Both the position numbers and the translations under genes were made by a program. A model generated the notes under the pieces. The model worked only from the letters and a program-made list of their open reading frames with translations. It did not search any database and was not told the origin of the DNA. Source: Gordonia jacobaea (lineage in GTDB: Bacteria > Actinomycetota > Actinomycetes > Mycobacteriales > Mycobacteriaceae). Taken from it: a stretch of 64,000 bases of DNA. Shown one piece after another: positions 17,142 through 27,965 of this stretch; the first letter of the stretch is position 1, and every line of letters begins with the position of its first letter. Location: contig NZ_LDTZ01000014.1 in NCBI RefSeq assembly GCF_001186365.1, positions 578,468 through 642,467 of the forward strand. Reading direction: 5' to 3'.

Positions 17142-19496
17142 TCAGTCTCGATGATACGGCTCGCAGCCCACCGGTGCCTTCGGCGGCTCGCGATGTTCGA
17201 TCTCTGCGATGTCGCGCGTCACCGGGTGCTCCGCGGTGAGCGTGAATTTCTCACCGTGGTGCGCGAGATCGATCTTCGGACCGGACAGCAGGCGGTACGT
17301 CGCGGTCTTCTTGTCGACGGCGACGACGATCTTCGAATCCCGCACCGTCATACGGAAAGACATGTAGGTCAGTCGCGGTGGGAGCCGGGGCGCAAACGTG
17401 ATGTGGCCACCGAAGTCGCGCATGCCGCCGAATCCCGCGACGCAGTCCATCCACGCACCCGCGAGCGCGGCGATGTGCAGACCACTGCTGACGTTGCTGT
17501 GTAGGTCGTGAAGATCGGTGAAGACCGATTCGGCGAGGAGGTCGTAGCTGAGGTCGAGATAGCCCACTTCGGCAGCCGTCACGGCCTCACAGCACGCCGA
17601 CAGCGAGGAGTCGCGAACGGTGAGCGGATAGTAGTAGTCGAAGTTGCGGAGCTTCTGTTCCTCGGTGAACGCCCGGCCGAACATGTACATCGCGAACACG
17701 AGGTCGGCCTGCTTGACCACCTGTTTGCGGTACAGGTCGTAGTACGGATAGTTCAGCAGCAGTGGGTATTTGCCGACCGACGCCGCGAAATCCCACGCGC
17801 CGAGCAGGGTGAACGCCTCGCACTGCTGGTGGACTCCCAGTGCGTCGTCGTACGGGATCGTCATGTCGTCGGCGCACGATTCCCAGTGCGCCGCTTCAGC
17901 ATTCGTCACGCCGTACTTCTGCGCGAGATCGGGGCGGCGATGGACCCAGGCCACTCCGTCGCGAAGTGCCAGTTGCGCAGCGAGATTGGTGAACACGTTG
18001 TTGTTGACGACGGCGGTGTACTCGTCGGGTCCGGTCACACCGTCGAGCCGGAAGTGTCCGTTGACGTCGTGATGCCCGAGGCCGGCGAAGAGACGGGCGA
18101 TCTCGACGAGAAGCTCGACGCCGCACTCGGTTTCGAACTGTTCGTCCTCGGTGGCGCGCATGTAGCGTGCGGTCGCGTTGGCGATGTCGGCGCTGACGTG
18201 CACACCCGCGGTACCGGCAGGCCAGTAGCCCGAACACTCGTCACCATTGATCGAGCGCCACGGGAACATGGCGCCACGCTGTCCGAGTTCTGCTGCGCGT
18301 GACTTCGCCTTGTCCATCGTCGAATGGCGCCAACGCAATTCCTCACCTGCTGCCGCCGGGACGGTGTAGGTGAGCATGGGCAGGATGAAACTCTCGGTGT
18401 CCCAAAAGGTGTGGCCGTCGTATCCCGGTCCGGTGAGTCCCTTGGCGGGGATCGCGCGTGACTGTCCGCGCGCACCGGCCTGCAGCACGTGGAAGAGCGC
18501 GAAGCGCACCGCCTGCTGAACCTCGGGATCGCCGTCGAGTTCGATGTCGGCGTCGCGCCAGAAGTCGTCCATGTAGGCGGTCTGCATCGCCTTCAACGAT
18601 TCCCAGCCGGTCTCCATCGCCATGGCGAGGGCGGCGTCGACCTGAGCACGAAGTGCGGGAACCGACCGTCGCGCCGACCACCCGTATCCGATGTACTTGG
18701 TCATCTTCAACGACGTTCCTTCCGGAACGTTCGCCGCGATGGTCAGCCGGGCCAGATCGTCGTCGGCACGGATGAAACTGTCTGCCGCACCGGGGAAGTC
18801 GATCTGATGATCCATGCCCGCCGCCATGTGCAACCCGGACTGTTTGGTGTGGTGCACCAGGATGCCCCAGTAGTTGCGACACGTCGCGAGGTCGGAGACC
18901 AGTGGCGACTCGAGCGCTGCGGCGAGTCGGGGATCGTTGCCCGGCACCGGAACCGGCTCGTTGGCGAGCAGATCGGACTGCAGCACGATCTTCATGTCTT
19001 CGCCGACGGGCTCCACTTCGTAGTGGATTGCGGCGATGGTGCGTTTGGTGAACGACACCAGCCGCTCGGACTTGATACGCACCGTGCGGCCGGTCGGCGA
19101 GGTCCAGAGAGTGTTGCGACGCAGCGTTCCGGTACGGAAATCGAGTGTCTGCGAGTGTTCTTCGGTGCGGCCGTATCGCAGATCCATCGGCTCGTCCTCG
19201 ACGAGGAGGCGAATAATCTTGCCGTCGGTCACATTGACGACGGTCTGGCCGGATTCGGGGTAACCGTAGCCGCTTTCGGCGTACGGCAGATCCCGCAGTT
19301 CATAGAAGCCGTTGAGGTAGGTGCCGGGATGGTCGACCGGCTCACCCTCTTCGAAGCTCCCACGCAGTCCGATGTGGCCGTTGGACAGGGCGAACAGCGT
19401 CTCGTTTCGACCGAGCTTCTCGAGATCGACTCCGCGCCAGTGCAACTGCCACGGATCGATGTCGAATCCGGTGGTCTGTTCTGTGGTGCGGCTCAT
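17142..19496 (-). CDS. Glycoside hydrolase family 65 disaccharide phosphorylase (trehalose/maltose/kojibiose type)
   Basis: 784 residues. Family 65 features are the N-terminal beta-sandwich, DGHTFWDTESFILPML in the catalytic alpha-barrel, and GVTGPDEYTAVVNNNVFTN with the general acid Glu near residue 492. GH65 enzymes phosphorolyse alpha-glucosides to beta-glucose-1-phosphate plus glucose. The adjacent gene encodes the matching beta-phosphoglucomutase, and the two overlap by 4 nt (ATGA), so they form a functional pair equivalent to Rv3400-Rv3401. Which disaccharide is used cannot be read from the sequence; trehalose or maltose are the likely candidates in this order. Confidence 0.92.
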   Translation of the reverse strand: MSRTTEQTTGFDIDPWQLHWRGVDLEKLGRNETLFALSNGHIGLRGSFEEGEPVDHPGTYLNGFYELRDLPYAESGYGYPESGQTVVNVTDGKIIRLLVEDEPMDLRYGRTEEHSQTLDFRTGTLRRNTLWTSPTGRTVRIKSERLVSFTKRTIAAIHYEVEPVGEDMKIVLQSDLLANEPVPVPGNDPRLAAALESPLVSDLATCRNYWGILVHHTKQSGLHMAAGMDHQIDFPGAADSFIRADDDLARLTIAANVPEGTSLKMTKYIGYGWSARRSVPALRAQVDAALAMAMETGWESLKAMQTAYMDDFWRDADIELDGDPEVQQAVRFALFHVLQAGARGQSRAIPAKGLTGPGYDGHTFWDTESFILPMLTYTVPAAAGEELRWRHSTMDKAKSRAAELGQRGAMFPWRSINGDECSGYWPAGTAGVHVSADIANATARYMRATEDEQFETECGVELLVEIARLFAGLGHHDVNGHFRLDGVTGPDEYTAVVNNNVFTNLAAQLALRDGVAWVHRRPDLAQKYGVTNAEAAHWESCADDMTIPYDDALGVHQQCEAFTLLGAWDFAASVGKYPLLLNYPYYDLYRKQVVKQADLVFAMYMFGRAFTEEQKLRNFDYYYPLTVRDSSLSACCEAVTAAEVGYLDLSYDLLAESVFTDLHDLHSNVSSGLHIAALAGAWMDCVAGFGGMRDFGGHITFAPRLPPRLTYMSFRMTVRDSKIVVAVDKKTATYRLLSGPKIDLAHHGEKFTLTAEHPVTRDIAEIEHREPPKAPVGCEPYHRD

Positions 19497-20212
19497 GCGG
19501 GGATCAGCTCGTCGAGATCGTTGACGACGATGTCGGCGCCCGTGGTGCGCATCGCCTCAGCCTGGGTGCCGCCGACTCGGTCGATACCGACGACGTAGCC
19601 GAAGTGGCCTGCCACGCCTGCCTGTACACCTGAGATCGCGTCCTCGAAGACGGCTGCTGCCGTCGGTTCGACGCCCATCAATTCTGCCCCCAAGAGAAAT
19701 GAGTCGGGCGCGGGTTTCCCGCGCAGTCCACGTGCGGCCGTTTCCTGTCCGTCGACACGCACTTCCACGTACTTCGACAGTCCTGCAGCGTCGAGTACGG
19801 CCTCTCCGTTCTTCGACGATGTCACCACTGCGATGCGTAGCCCGGCTTCCTGGGCGGCCTGCAGATAACGCACCGACCCGGGATAGGGATTCACGCCGTC
19901 ACTGGAGAGTTTGTCCAGGAACATCGCGTTCTTCTCCGAGCCGATTCGCTCGGTCGTCGTCTCATCGACATCGTCGATGCCGCGTGACGACAAGAACGCG
20001 CGCACACCGTCCTCCCGTGGACGACCGTCGACGTAGTCGAGGTAGTCCTGTTCGGTGAACGGCACGAAGTCGTCGCCGTCGCGGTCACGTAGGAAGTCGT
20101 CGAAGGCGGCTTTCCACGCAACGCGATGTAGGACGGCGGTACTCGTGAGAACACCGTCGAGGTCGAATAGGGCGACCGAGATCTGTTCTGGCAAACCCAA
20201 CACGTCCGACAC
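19493..20212 (-). CDS. Beta-phosphoglucomutase (HAD superfamily)
   Basis: 239 residues. The HAD motif I FDLDGVLTST has nucleophile Asp17 and acid/base Asp19; TSSKNGEAVLDAAGLSKY is motif II and the KPAPDSFLLGAELMGV...FEDAISGVQAG stretch contains motifs III and IV. The cap insert has the R-x-x-G-V segment (RPREDGVRAFL) typical of beta-PGM. It isomerises beta-glucose-1-phosphate to glucose-6-phosphate. It is the first gene of a two-gene operon with the GH65 phosphorylase, overlapping its start by 4 nt. Confidence 0.92.
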   Translation of the reverse strand: MSDVLGLPEQISVALFDLDGVLTSTAVLHRVAWKAAFDDFLRDRDGDDFVPFTEQDYLDYVDGRPREDGVRAFLSSRGIDDVDETTTERIGSEKNAMFLDKLSSDGVNPYPGSVRYLQAAQEAGLRIAVVTSSKNGEAVLDAAGLSKYVEVRVDGQETAARGLRGKPAPDSFLLGAELMGVEPTAAAVFEDAISGVQAGVAGHFGYVVGIDRVGGTQAEAMRTTGADIVVNDLDELIPA

Positions 20213-20365
20213 GCTACCCGCCTGGGGGGTTCACGGCGCGGTATGCGCACAGACCACACGTCGAGCCCAGGTGCGCAGCGGCGCGTCGCGCCGGTGCCCG
20301 GCGGCGCGAGATCCGTCGTCGCAAATCGCTGGACAACCCTCGGTCGCGGCGGCGAGCATGGGTTC

Positions 20366-21223
20366 ATGTCTTCAGTGCAGCAGTCCCGACGTTTCGCCCA
20401 GGTCGACGTGTTCAGCTCGAAACCGTTGCGCGGCAACCCCGTTGCCGTCGTTGTCGATGGAGACGGGATCTCCGACGATGATATGGCGGCATTTGCTCGC
20501 TGGACTAATCTTTCCGAGACGACGTTCATCCAGTCTCCGACCGACCCCGCCGCCGACTATCGACTGCGCATCTTCACTCCCGGTGGCGAACTCCCTTTCG
20601 CGGGACACCCGACGCTCGGGTCGGCGCACGCGTGGCTCGCCGCGGGCGGATCGCCGCGCGGTGCGAACGTCGTTCAGGAGTGCGGCGTCGGACTGGTCAC
20701 GATTCGTCGTGACGGCGATCGGCTCGCCTTCGCGGCGCCCCCGCTGCGCCGATCGGGTCCGGTCGACGACGCCCTCGTCGACGAGGTTCTTCCGTCCCTC
20801 GGACTCTCACGTGAGCACGTCCGCGCCGCGGAATGGATCGACAACGGTCCGCCGTGGTTCGTGCTCGAACTCGACTCCGCGGAACGGGTGCTCTCGGCGA
20901 GACCCGACCTCGCTGCACTGGGGCCGCACGACGTCGGCCTCCTCGGACGCTACGAGTCCGGGCACCCCGACGACCCGGACGTCGAGTTCGAGGTGCGCGG
21001 TCTCGCGGGCGGCGAGGCCGTCGGCGAAGACCCCGTCACCGGCAGTCTCAACGCGGGGATCGCGGTGTGGCTGCGTTCGAACGGCCGCGTGGGCGCGAGC
21101 TATGTGGCATCGCAGGGCACCGCCGTGCAGCGTTCGGGACGAGTCCACATCGACGACGACGGCGAGCACATCTGGGTCGGCGGGCAGTCGACGACGGTCA
21201 TCAGCGGGACCGTCGATCTCTGA
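20366..21223 (+). CDS. PhzF family isomerase/epimerase-like protein
   Basis: 285 residues from ATG 20366 (MSSVQQSRRFAQVDVFSSKP). PhzF signatures are the N-terminal FAQVDVFSSKPLRGNPVAVV in part, the catalytic Glu in NLSETTFI, the FTPGGELPFAGHPTLGSA motif, and GEDPVTGSLNAG near the C terminus. PhzF folds are diaminopimelate-epimerase-like; most family members outside phenazine clusters are of unknown function. No phenazine genes are present here, so a phenazine role is not supported. The upstream in-frame extension to 20243 has no good start signal and overlaps the presumed promoter. Confidence 0.88.
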   Translation: MSSVQQSRRFAQVDVFSSKPLRGNPVAVVVDGDGISDDDMAAFARWTNLSETTFIQSPTDPAADYRLRIFTPGGELPFAGHPTLGSAHAWLAAGGSPRGANVVQECGVGLVTIRRDGDRLAFAAPPLRRSGPVDDALVDEVLPSLGLSREHVRAAEWIDNGPPWFVLELDSAERVLSARPDLAALGPHDVGLLGRYESGHPDDPDVEFEVRGLAGGEAVGEDPVTGSLNAGIAVWLRSNGRVGASYVASQGTAVQRSGRVHIDDDGEHIWVGGQSTTVISGTVDL

Positions 21224-21287
21224 TCGCTGCTTTCTGCTCTCTAGCTCTCCGACGGGGTCGCGTCCGTCACCTTCTAGAGTCGAGTCC

Positions 21288-22202
21288 ATGACGGATGGTG
21301 CAGACACTTCGGCCGGCACGCAGCCGGTTGGAGAATCGACGACCGAGAGCGCCAAGGCCGCAAAGAAGCGTCGACGCCGCGAGCCGCCGCCGGACCCGAC
21401 GCCGCTCTACGGGCTGATCGACGCGCACACGCACCTCGCCGCGTGCGGCGGGCGTTCGCCGGAGACCGTTCGCGCCATCGTCGACCATGCCGAAAGTGTC
21501 GGCGTAGAGATGATTGTCACAGTTGCCGACGACATGGTCGACGCTCGGTGGGCCGTATCGGCGGCGGACTGGGATGACCGGGTCTACGCGGCGGTCGCGC
21601 TGCACCCGATGCACGCGGGCGACCTCGACGACGCGACCTCGCGGGAGCTGGAGCAGATGGCGCAGCATCCGAGGGTGGTGGCGGTCGGCGAGACCGGTCT
21701 CGATTACTATTGGCCCGCCCGGTCCGACGACTGTGCGAAGCCCGAGATCCAGCACGAAGCCTTCCGCTGGCACATCAGGCTCGCGAAGAGCATCGGTAAG
21801 CCGTTGATGATCCACAACCGCGAGGCCGACCGCGATGTGCTGGACATCTTGGCTGATGAGGGCGCTCCTGACACCGTGATCATGCATTGCTTCTCCGGTG
21901 ACCAAAACGTTGCACGCGAGTGCGTCGAACGAGGCTACTTCCTCAGTTTCGCGGGCACTGTGAGCTTCGCCAATGCCGCGTCGCTGCGAGATGCCGCACG
22001 CGTTGTGCCGGATGAGTTGCTGCTCGTCGAAACCGACGCTCCGTTCCTGACGCCGGATCCCTATCGGGGACAACCCAATCAGTCGTACTGTCTGCCGTAC
22101 ACGGCGAGGTCTTTGGCGTCGACGCGTGGAGTCGACGCCGAATCGTTGGCCAGGACGCTCGGCGAGAACGCGCGACGCGCCTACCAGCTACCTTTGCGGT
22201 AA
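21288..22202 (+). CDS. tatD: TatD family metal-dependent deoxyribonuclease
   Basis: 304 residues from ATG 21288. Metal ligands are visible in DAHTHL (His47, His49), GETGLDYYW, HNREADRD, HCFSGD and ETDAPFLTP, covering the complete TatD site. The first ~38 residues form an Ala/Ser/Thr-rich then strongly basic tail (KAAKKRRRREPPP) not found in enteric TatD but common in Mycobacteriales. TatD enzymes are 3'-5' exonucleases with roles in DNA repair and turnover. It precedes rpfB by about 170 nt in the conserved order tatD-rpfB-ksgA-ispE. A much longer in-frame ORF upstream is only a shadow of the phzF gene. Confidence 0.93.
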   Translation: MTDGADTSAGTQPVGESTTESAKAAKKRRRREPPPDPTPLYGLIDAHTHLAACGGRSPETVRAIVDHAESVGVEMIVTVADDMVDARWAVSAADWDDRVYAAVALHPMHAGDLDDATSRELEQMAQHPRVVAVGETGLDYYWPARSDDCAKPEIQHEAFRWHIRLAKSIGKPLMIHNREADRDVLDILADEGAPDTVIMHCFSGDQNVARECVERGYFLSFAGTVSFANAASLRDAARVVPDELLLVETDAPFLTPDPYRGQPNQSYCLPYTARSLASTRGVDAESLARTLGENARRAYQLPLR

Positions 22203-22264
22203 TCGCCCCGTCTCGTTATCGTATTGTGATCCCGCGTGATGGTGGGCGTCGATTGATCGGATGA

Positions 22265-24363
<2,099 letters not shown>

Positions 24364-24366
24364 GCT

Positions 24367-24465
24367 GTCGACTGGGCGCTCGAGTCCGTCGACTGGGCGC
24401 TCGAGACTGTCGACTGTGCGCTCGAGACTGTCGACTGGGCGCTTGAGACCGTCGACCGGGCGCTC
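24367..24465. repeat. Tandem array of the 21-bp unit (GTCGACTGGGCGCTCGAGACT), second locus
   Basis: Four full units and one partial unit with a strict 21-bp period fill the whole gap between the converging rsmA and F420-type oxidoreductase genes. The units vary mainly at the last three bases and at GGG/TGT/CGG inside. They belong to the same family as the array at 15818-15980. As RNA, the SalI-like GTCGAC and CTCGAG palindromes give only weak pairing, so this does not look like a normal terminator. Confidence 0.88.
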
Positions 24466-25453
24466 ACCCCGCAGCTGACCGCAGCTTCGCGAGCAGTGGC
24501 TCGGCGGCTTCGTCGAAGAATGCCTGCTGTGAGTCGGCGCCGATCTGGATGAGCGCGACGTCGGTGAAGCCCGCCTTCCAGTAGGCGCTCACAGCCTCGA
24601 CGATCGCGTCGAGGTCGGGTCCACACGGGATCGACGCCGCGACGTCGTCGGGTGTCACGTACTTCGTTGCCGCGGCGAATCCTGCAGTGGTGCGTAGGTC
24701 GGCGTTGACGTCCCAGCCGCCGCTGAACCACCGAAACTGTTCGTGGGCACGCTTTTTCGCGACGTCTGCGTCGGGATCCCAACAGATCGGGATCTGGCCG
24801 ATCGCGCGTGCGTCCGTGCCGATCGTCGGAGCGTCGTCGACCTCGTTCCACAGCGAGATCAGCGACGCCTCCGGCTGTACTGCGATGAGGTGATCAGCGA
24901 TCGGCGCGAACTGTCCGATGCCGCGCTCACCTGCGACTGCGACACCGATCGGCACGCCGTCCTCGGGGACGTCCCACAGCTTCGCGGAATCGACCTGGAA
25001 GAACTCGCCGCGATAGTCGAGCAGTCCGCCGTCGAGGAGTGCTCCGATGATCTCGATGCCCTCCACGAGCATCTCCTGCCGGTCACCGACCGACGGCCAC
25101 CCCTTTCCGACAGCGTGCTCGTTGAGGTTCTCGCCGCTGCCGAGGCCGAGCGTGAACCGTCCTTCGGCGAGAATCTGCAGCGTCGCGGCCTTCTGCGCGA
25201 CGACGGCCGGGTGGTAGCGCATCGTCGGACATGTCACGTAGGTCATCAGCCCGACGCGCTCGGTCGCGTGCGCGATGGCACCGAGCACTGTCCACGCGTA
25301 AGGCGCGTGTCCCTGCGCCGACAGCCAGGGAGAGTAGTGGTCGCTGGATACCTCGAAGTCGAAGCCCGCGGCTTCGGCACTGACCGCGTCCCGGACGAGT
25401 TGTCGGGGCCCGGCCTGCTCGGTCATCAAGGTGTAGCCGAATCGAATTGCCAT
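24464..25453 (-). CDS. LLM-class F420-dependent oxidoreductase
   Basis: 329 residues, luciferase-like TIM barrel. The N terminus MAIRFGYTLMTEQAGP and the SSDHYSPWLSAQGHAPYAW, LGSGENLNEHAVG and DHLIAVQPEASL segments match the F420-dependent glucose-6-phosphate-dehydrogenase-like subgroup. The conserved SxDHxxPW loop binds F420 in FGD1. The real substrate is not predictable; several homologues with unknown substrates exist per mycobacterial genome. It is transcribed against rsmA and ispE and interrupts that otherwise continuous conserved pair. Confidence 0.88.
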   Translation of the reverse strand: MAIRFGYTLMTEQAGPRQLVRDAVSAEAAGFDFEVSSDHYSPWLSAQGHAPYAWTVLGAIAHATERVGLMTYVTCPTMRYHPAVVAQKAATLQILAEGRFTLGLGSGENLNEHAVGKGWPSVGDRQEMLVEGIEIIGALLDGGLLDYRGEFFQVDSAKLWDVPEDGVPIGVAVAGERGIGQFAPIADHLIAVQPEASLISLWNEVDDAPTIGTDARAIGQIPICWDPDADVAKKRAHEQFRWFSGGWDVNADLRTTAGFAAATKYVTPDDVAASIPCGPDLDAIVEAVSAYWKAGFTDVALIQIGADSQQAFFDEAAEPLLAKLRSAAG

Positions 25454-25703
25454 GTCGTGAACTCCATCGGTCGCGAACGTCGAGACTCTGGCAGGAGAGA
25501 TGGCCGCTTGCTGGACCCGGAGGAAGGCGATGAGACCGACGCATGTGGCGCAGGACCGGATCGCACCCGCCTCGACAACACATCCGCCTCGACATCGACG
25601 CTACGCTCATCGATTCGTCACACCGGCTGTCGAGCCGTCAGCACCTCTCCCGGCTCCTCGCCCAGACCCTCACTCGGACCGCAGTCCATTACGCTGGAAC
25701 ATT

Positions 25704-26681
25704 GTGTCTCCTACGTCGTTGTCGGTCGTGTCCGACGCCGTGCGTGTGCGGGTGCCCGCGAAGGTCAACCTGCACCTCGGCGTCGGACCGTTGCGTGCCG
25801 ACGGCTATCACGATCTCGTGACCGTGTTCCAGGCGCTCTCGATCTACGACGACGTCTCCGTTGCCCCGGCGACAACGCTGAGTGTGTCTGTGACCAGGGA
25901 CAGCGGCAGGGGTTCCGGCTCGCGCGATGTCTCCGACATTCCTGTCGACAACACCAACCTTGCTGCACGCGCGGCCATCGCTCTCGGCGAGTACGTCGGC
26001 AGGGAGCCCGCGGTCTCGATCGACATCGTCAAACGCATCCCAGTAGCGGGTGGCATGGCGGGTGGCAGCGCCGACGCCGCGGCAACCCTCGTCGCGTTGG
26101 CAGCGCTCTGGAAGCTCGACGTCGACCGCGCGGAACTCGTCGAGCTCGCCGCGGGCCTCGGCAGCGACGTCCCGTTCTCGTTGCGCGGCGGCACGGCACT
26201 CGGTACCGGCCGCGGCGAGCGCCTCGTGCCCGTCCTTGCCCGCGGAGATCTGCACTGGGTGTTGGCCCTCGCACGCGACGGACTGTCGACACCAGCTGTC
26301 TATCACGAGCTGGATAGATTGCGGGACAACGGTTCTCACGATGTCCCCGAGGGCGACGTCGATCCGGAGACCGCACACCCCGATGCCCTGATCTCGGCGT
26401 TGGCATCCGGCGACGCCAACGCCGTCGCCTCCCACCTGCACAACGATCTGCAGCGCGCCGCACTGAGCCTGCAGCCGACGCTGCGTCGAACCCTGCGTGC
26501 GGGGGTCGACGCCGGGGCGCTCGCCGGAATCGTCTCGGGCTCTGGACCCACATGCGCGTTCCTGTGCGCCGACGACGTGTCAGCGGTCAACGTCGCAGCC
26601 GAACTGTCGGGCGCGGGTGTCGCCCGCGCGGTTCGCACCGCGAGCGGACCTGTCCCCGGCGCACGCGTGACCGATGAGTGA
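25704..26681 (+). CDS. ispE: 4-diphosphocytidyl-2-C-methyl-D-erythritol kinase
   Basis: 325 residues from GTG 25704 ([23 protein letters not shown]). GHMP-kinase motifs are [21 protein letters not shown] and the ATP loop [17 protein letters not shown], with [10 protein letters not shown] near the end. It phosphorylates CDP-methylerythritol in the non-mevalonate isoprenoid pathway. Its frame is open upstream to 25500, but no family-like sequence lies there. The 3' end overlaps the start of the following lipase gene by 8 nt. Position downstream of rsmA matches the Rv1010-Rv1011 order. Confidence 0.94.
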   Translation: MSPTSLSVVSDAVRVRVPAKVNLHLGVGPLRADGYHDLVTVFQALSIYDDVSVAPATTLSVSVTRDSGRGSGSRDVSDIPVDNTNLAARAAIALGEYVGREPAVSIDIVKRIPVAGGMAGGSADAAATLVALAALWKLDVDRAELVELAAGLGSDVPFSLRGGTALGTGRGERLVPVLARGDLHWVLALARDGLSTPAVYHELDRLRDNGSHDVPEGDVDPETAHPDALISALASGDANAVASHLHNDLQRAALSLQPTLRRTLRAGVDAGALAGIVSGSGPTCAFLCADDVSAVNVAAELSGAGVARAVRTASGPVPGARVTDE

Positions 26682-27894
26682 CGTGTTGATGAGCGACGCC
26701 CAACCAAGCCGTCTTCGACGCCGCTCCGCTGTGCGAACGCGATACGGGCGGCGCGGTCTGCCGCGTGGTGTCGGTGTACTGCTCGCCGCGGTCGTGTCGG
26801 CCTCGGCGAGCGTGATGCTGGCACCGCAGGCCGCCGCCGAGGATCTCGTGCCCGGCGGGACCGTCATCACGCGCGAGCGGGTGCCCGCCGAACAACTCCC
26901 GCCGGGCGCCGCAGCGGCCGAGCGCGTCGAATACGTCACACGCGACCAGACCGGACGCAGCGCGCCGTCGTCGGGAATCTATTGGATTCCGCAGGGCACG
27001 CCGCCTCCCGGCGGGTGGAAGATCGTCTCGTGGGCTCACGGCACCACCGGAATCGGCGACTCCTGCGCGCCGTCGAAGACCAAGACGGGGTCGGGAGTCG
27101 ACGCCGCAGTCATCGCCGCGCTGAAGGCGGGATATGCCGTCACCGCAACCGACTACGCGGGCCTCGGTACGGCGGAGCAGACGGAGTACCTCGGTGGTCG
27201 TGCCGCCGCGCACTCCGTGCTCGACATGCTGCGTGCGGCGCGATGGGAAGAATCCCGCCTGAGCAACGACTGGGTGTCGATGGGCCATTCGCAGGGCGGA
27301 CATGCCGCACTCTGGGCCGGACACATGGCTGCCGCATATGCCCCTGAACTGCGGTTACATGAGGTTGTCGCCGCTGCGCCCGCGTCGGGGATCGAGTCGG
27401 TGTTCAGTGCGTTCACACCCAACGTGCCGAGCCTCGGCAAGGGAAACATCGTCGGCGGGCTGCTGTTGTTCATCCTCGCGGGCCTCGACCACGCCCGCCC
27501 CGATCTGAACGTGCGCGATCATCTGACCGACACCGGGGAGAAGTACCTCGAACTCGCGCACCAGAAGTGCTCCGGCGACTTCTCCGATGCGCTGCGCTCG
27601 GTGTCGCCGGGGTCGCTCGTGGCGCGCGCCTTCACCGACAAGGCATTCACCGACGCGCTCGCGGACTACACATCGGTTCCGTCCAACGACTGGCACGTGC
27701 CGATCCGGATCGACCACGGCCTGTTCGATCCTGTTGTGCCATACGTACTCTCGGCCTCGCTGGTGCGTCGATTGCGCTCGGCGGGCGCCGACGTCTCGTT
27801 CGTCACACACCCGCGTGCAGATCACACGAGCGTCGTCGAACAGTCTCTTGACGACGAAATGCGCACTATCGGGCAGGCGTTCGGACGCGATTAG
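26674..27894 (+). CDS. Secreted alpha/beta hydrolase (LIP-type lipase)
   Basis: 406 residues. A basic N terminus ([20 protein letters not shown]) precedes a hydrophobic signal segment ending [11 protein letters not shown], so signal-peptidase cleavage after AAA is likely. The mature part has the oxyanion region [16 protein letters not shown], the nucleophile elbow GHSQGGH, and [10 protein letters not shown] plus HPRADHTSV for Asp and His. This arrangement matches secretory lipases (Candida LIP-like family) found in Mycobacteriales and Nocardia. It begins at ATG 26674 overlapping ispE by 8 nt, or at ATG 26689. Probable substrates are extracellular triglycerides or esters. Confidence 0.87.
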   Translation: MSDVLMSDAQPSRLRRRSAVRTRYGRRGLPRGVGVLLAAVVSASASVMLAPQAAAEDLVPGGTVITRERVPAEQLPPGAAAAERVEYVTRDQTGRSAPSSGIYWIPQGTPPPGGWKIVSWAHGTTGIGDSCAPSKTKTGSGVDAAVIAALKAGYAVTATDYAGLGTAEQTEYLGGRAAAHSVLDMLRAARWEESRLSNDWVSMGHSQGGHAALWAGHMAAAYAPELRLHEVVAAAPASGIESVFSAFTPNVPSLGKGNIVGGLLLFILAGLDHARPDLNVRDHLTDTGEKYLELAHQKCSGDFSDALRSVSPGSLVARAFTDKAFTDALADYTSVPSNDWHVPIRIDHGLFDPVVPYVLSASLVRRLRSAGADVSFVTHPRADHTSVVEQSLDDEMRTIGQAFGRD

Positions 27895-27965
27895 GCCTGT
27901 CGGCAGGGCACGGGGCCACAGACGGCCACGCCGACCTGCGCCGCGCGCATTGGTAGCCTCGACCG

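Noticed and set aside
20366..21223. Phenazine biosynthesis role for the PhzF-like gene
   Set aside because: No other phenazine gene is near, and most PhzF-fold proteins are unrelated to phenazines.
20055..21287. Long upstream extension of the tatD frame
   Set aside because: It is the +1 shadow of phzF on the same strand, Ser/Arg/Pro-rich and without family similarity.
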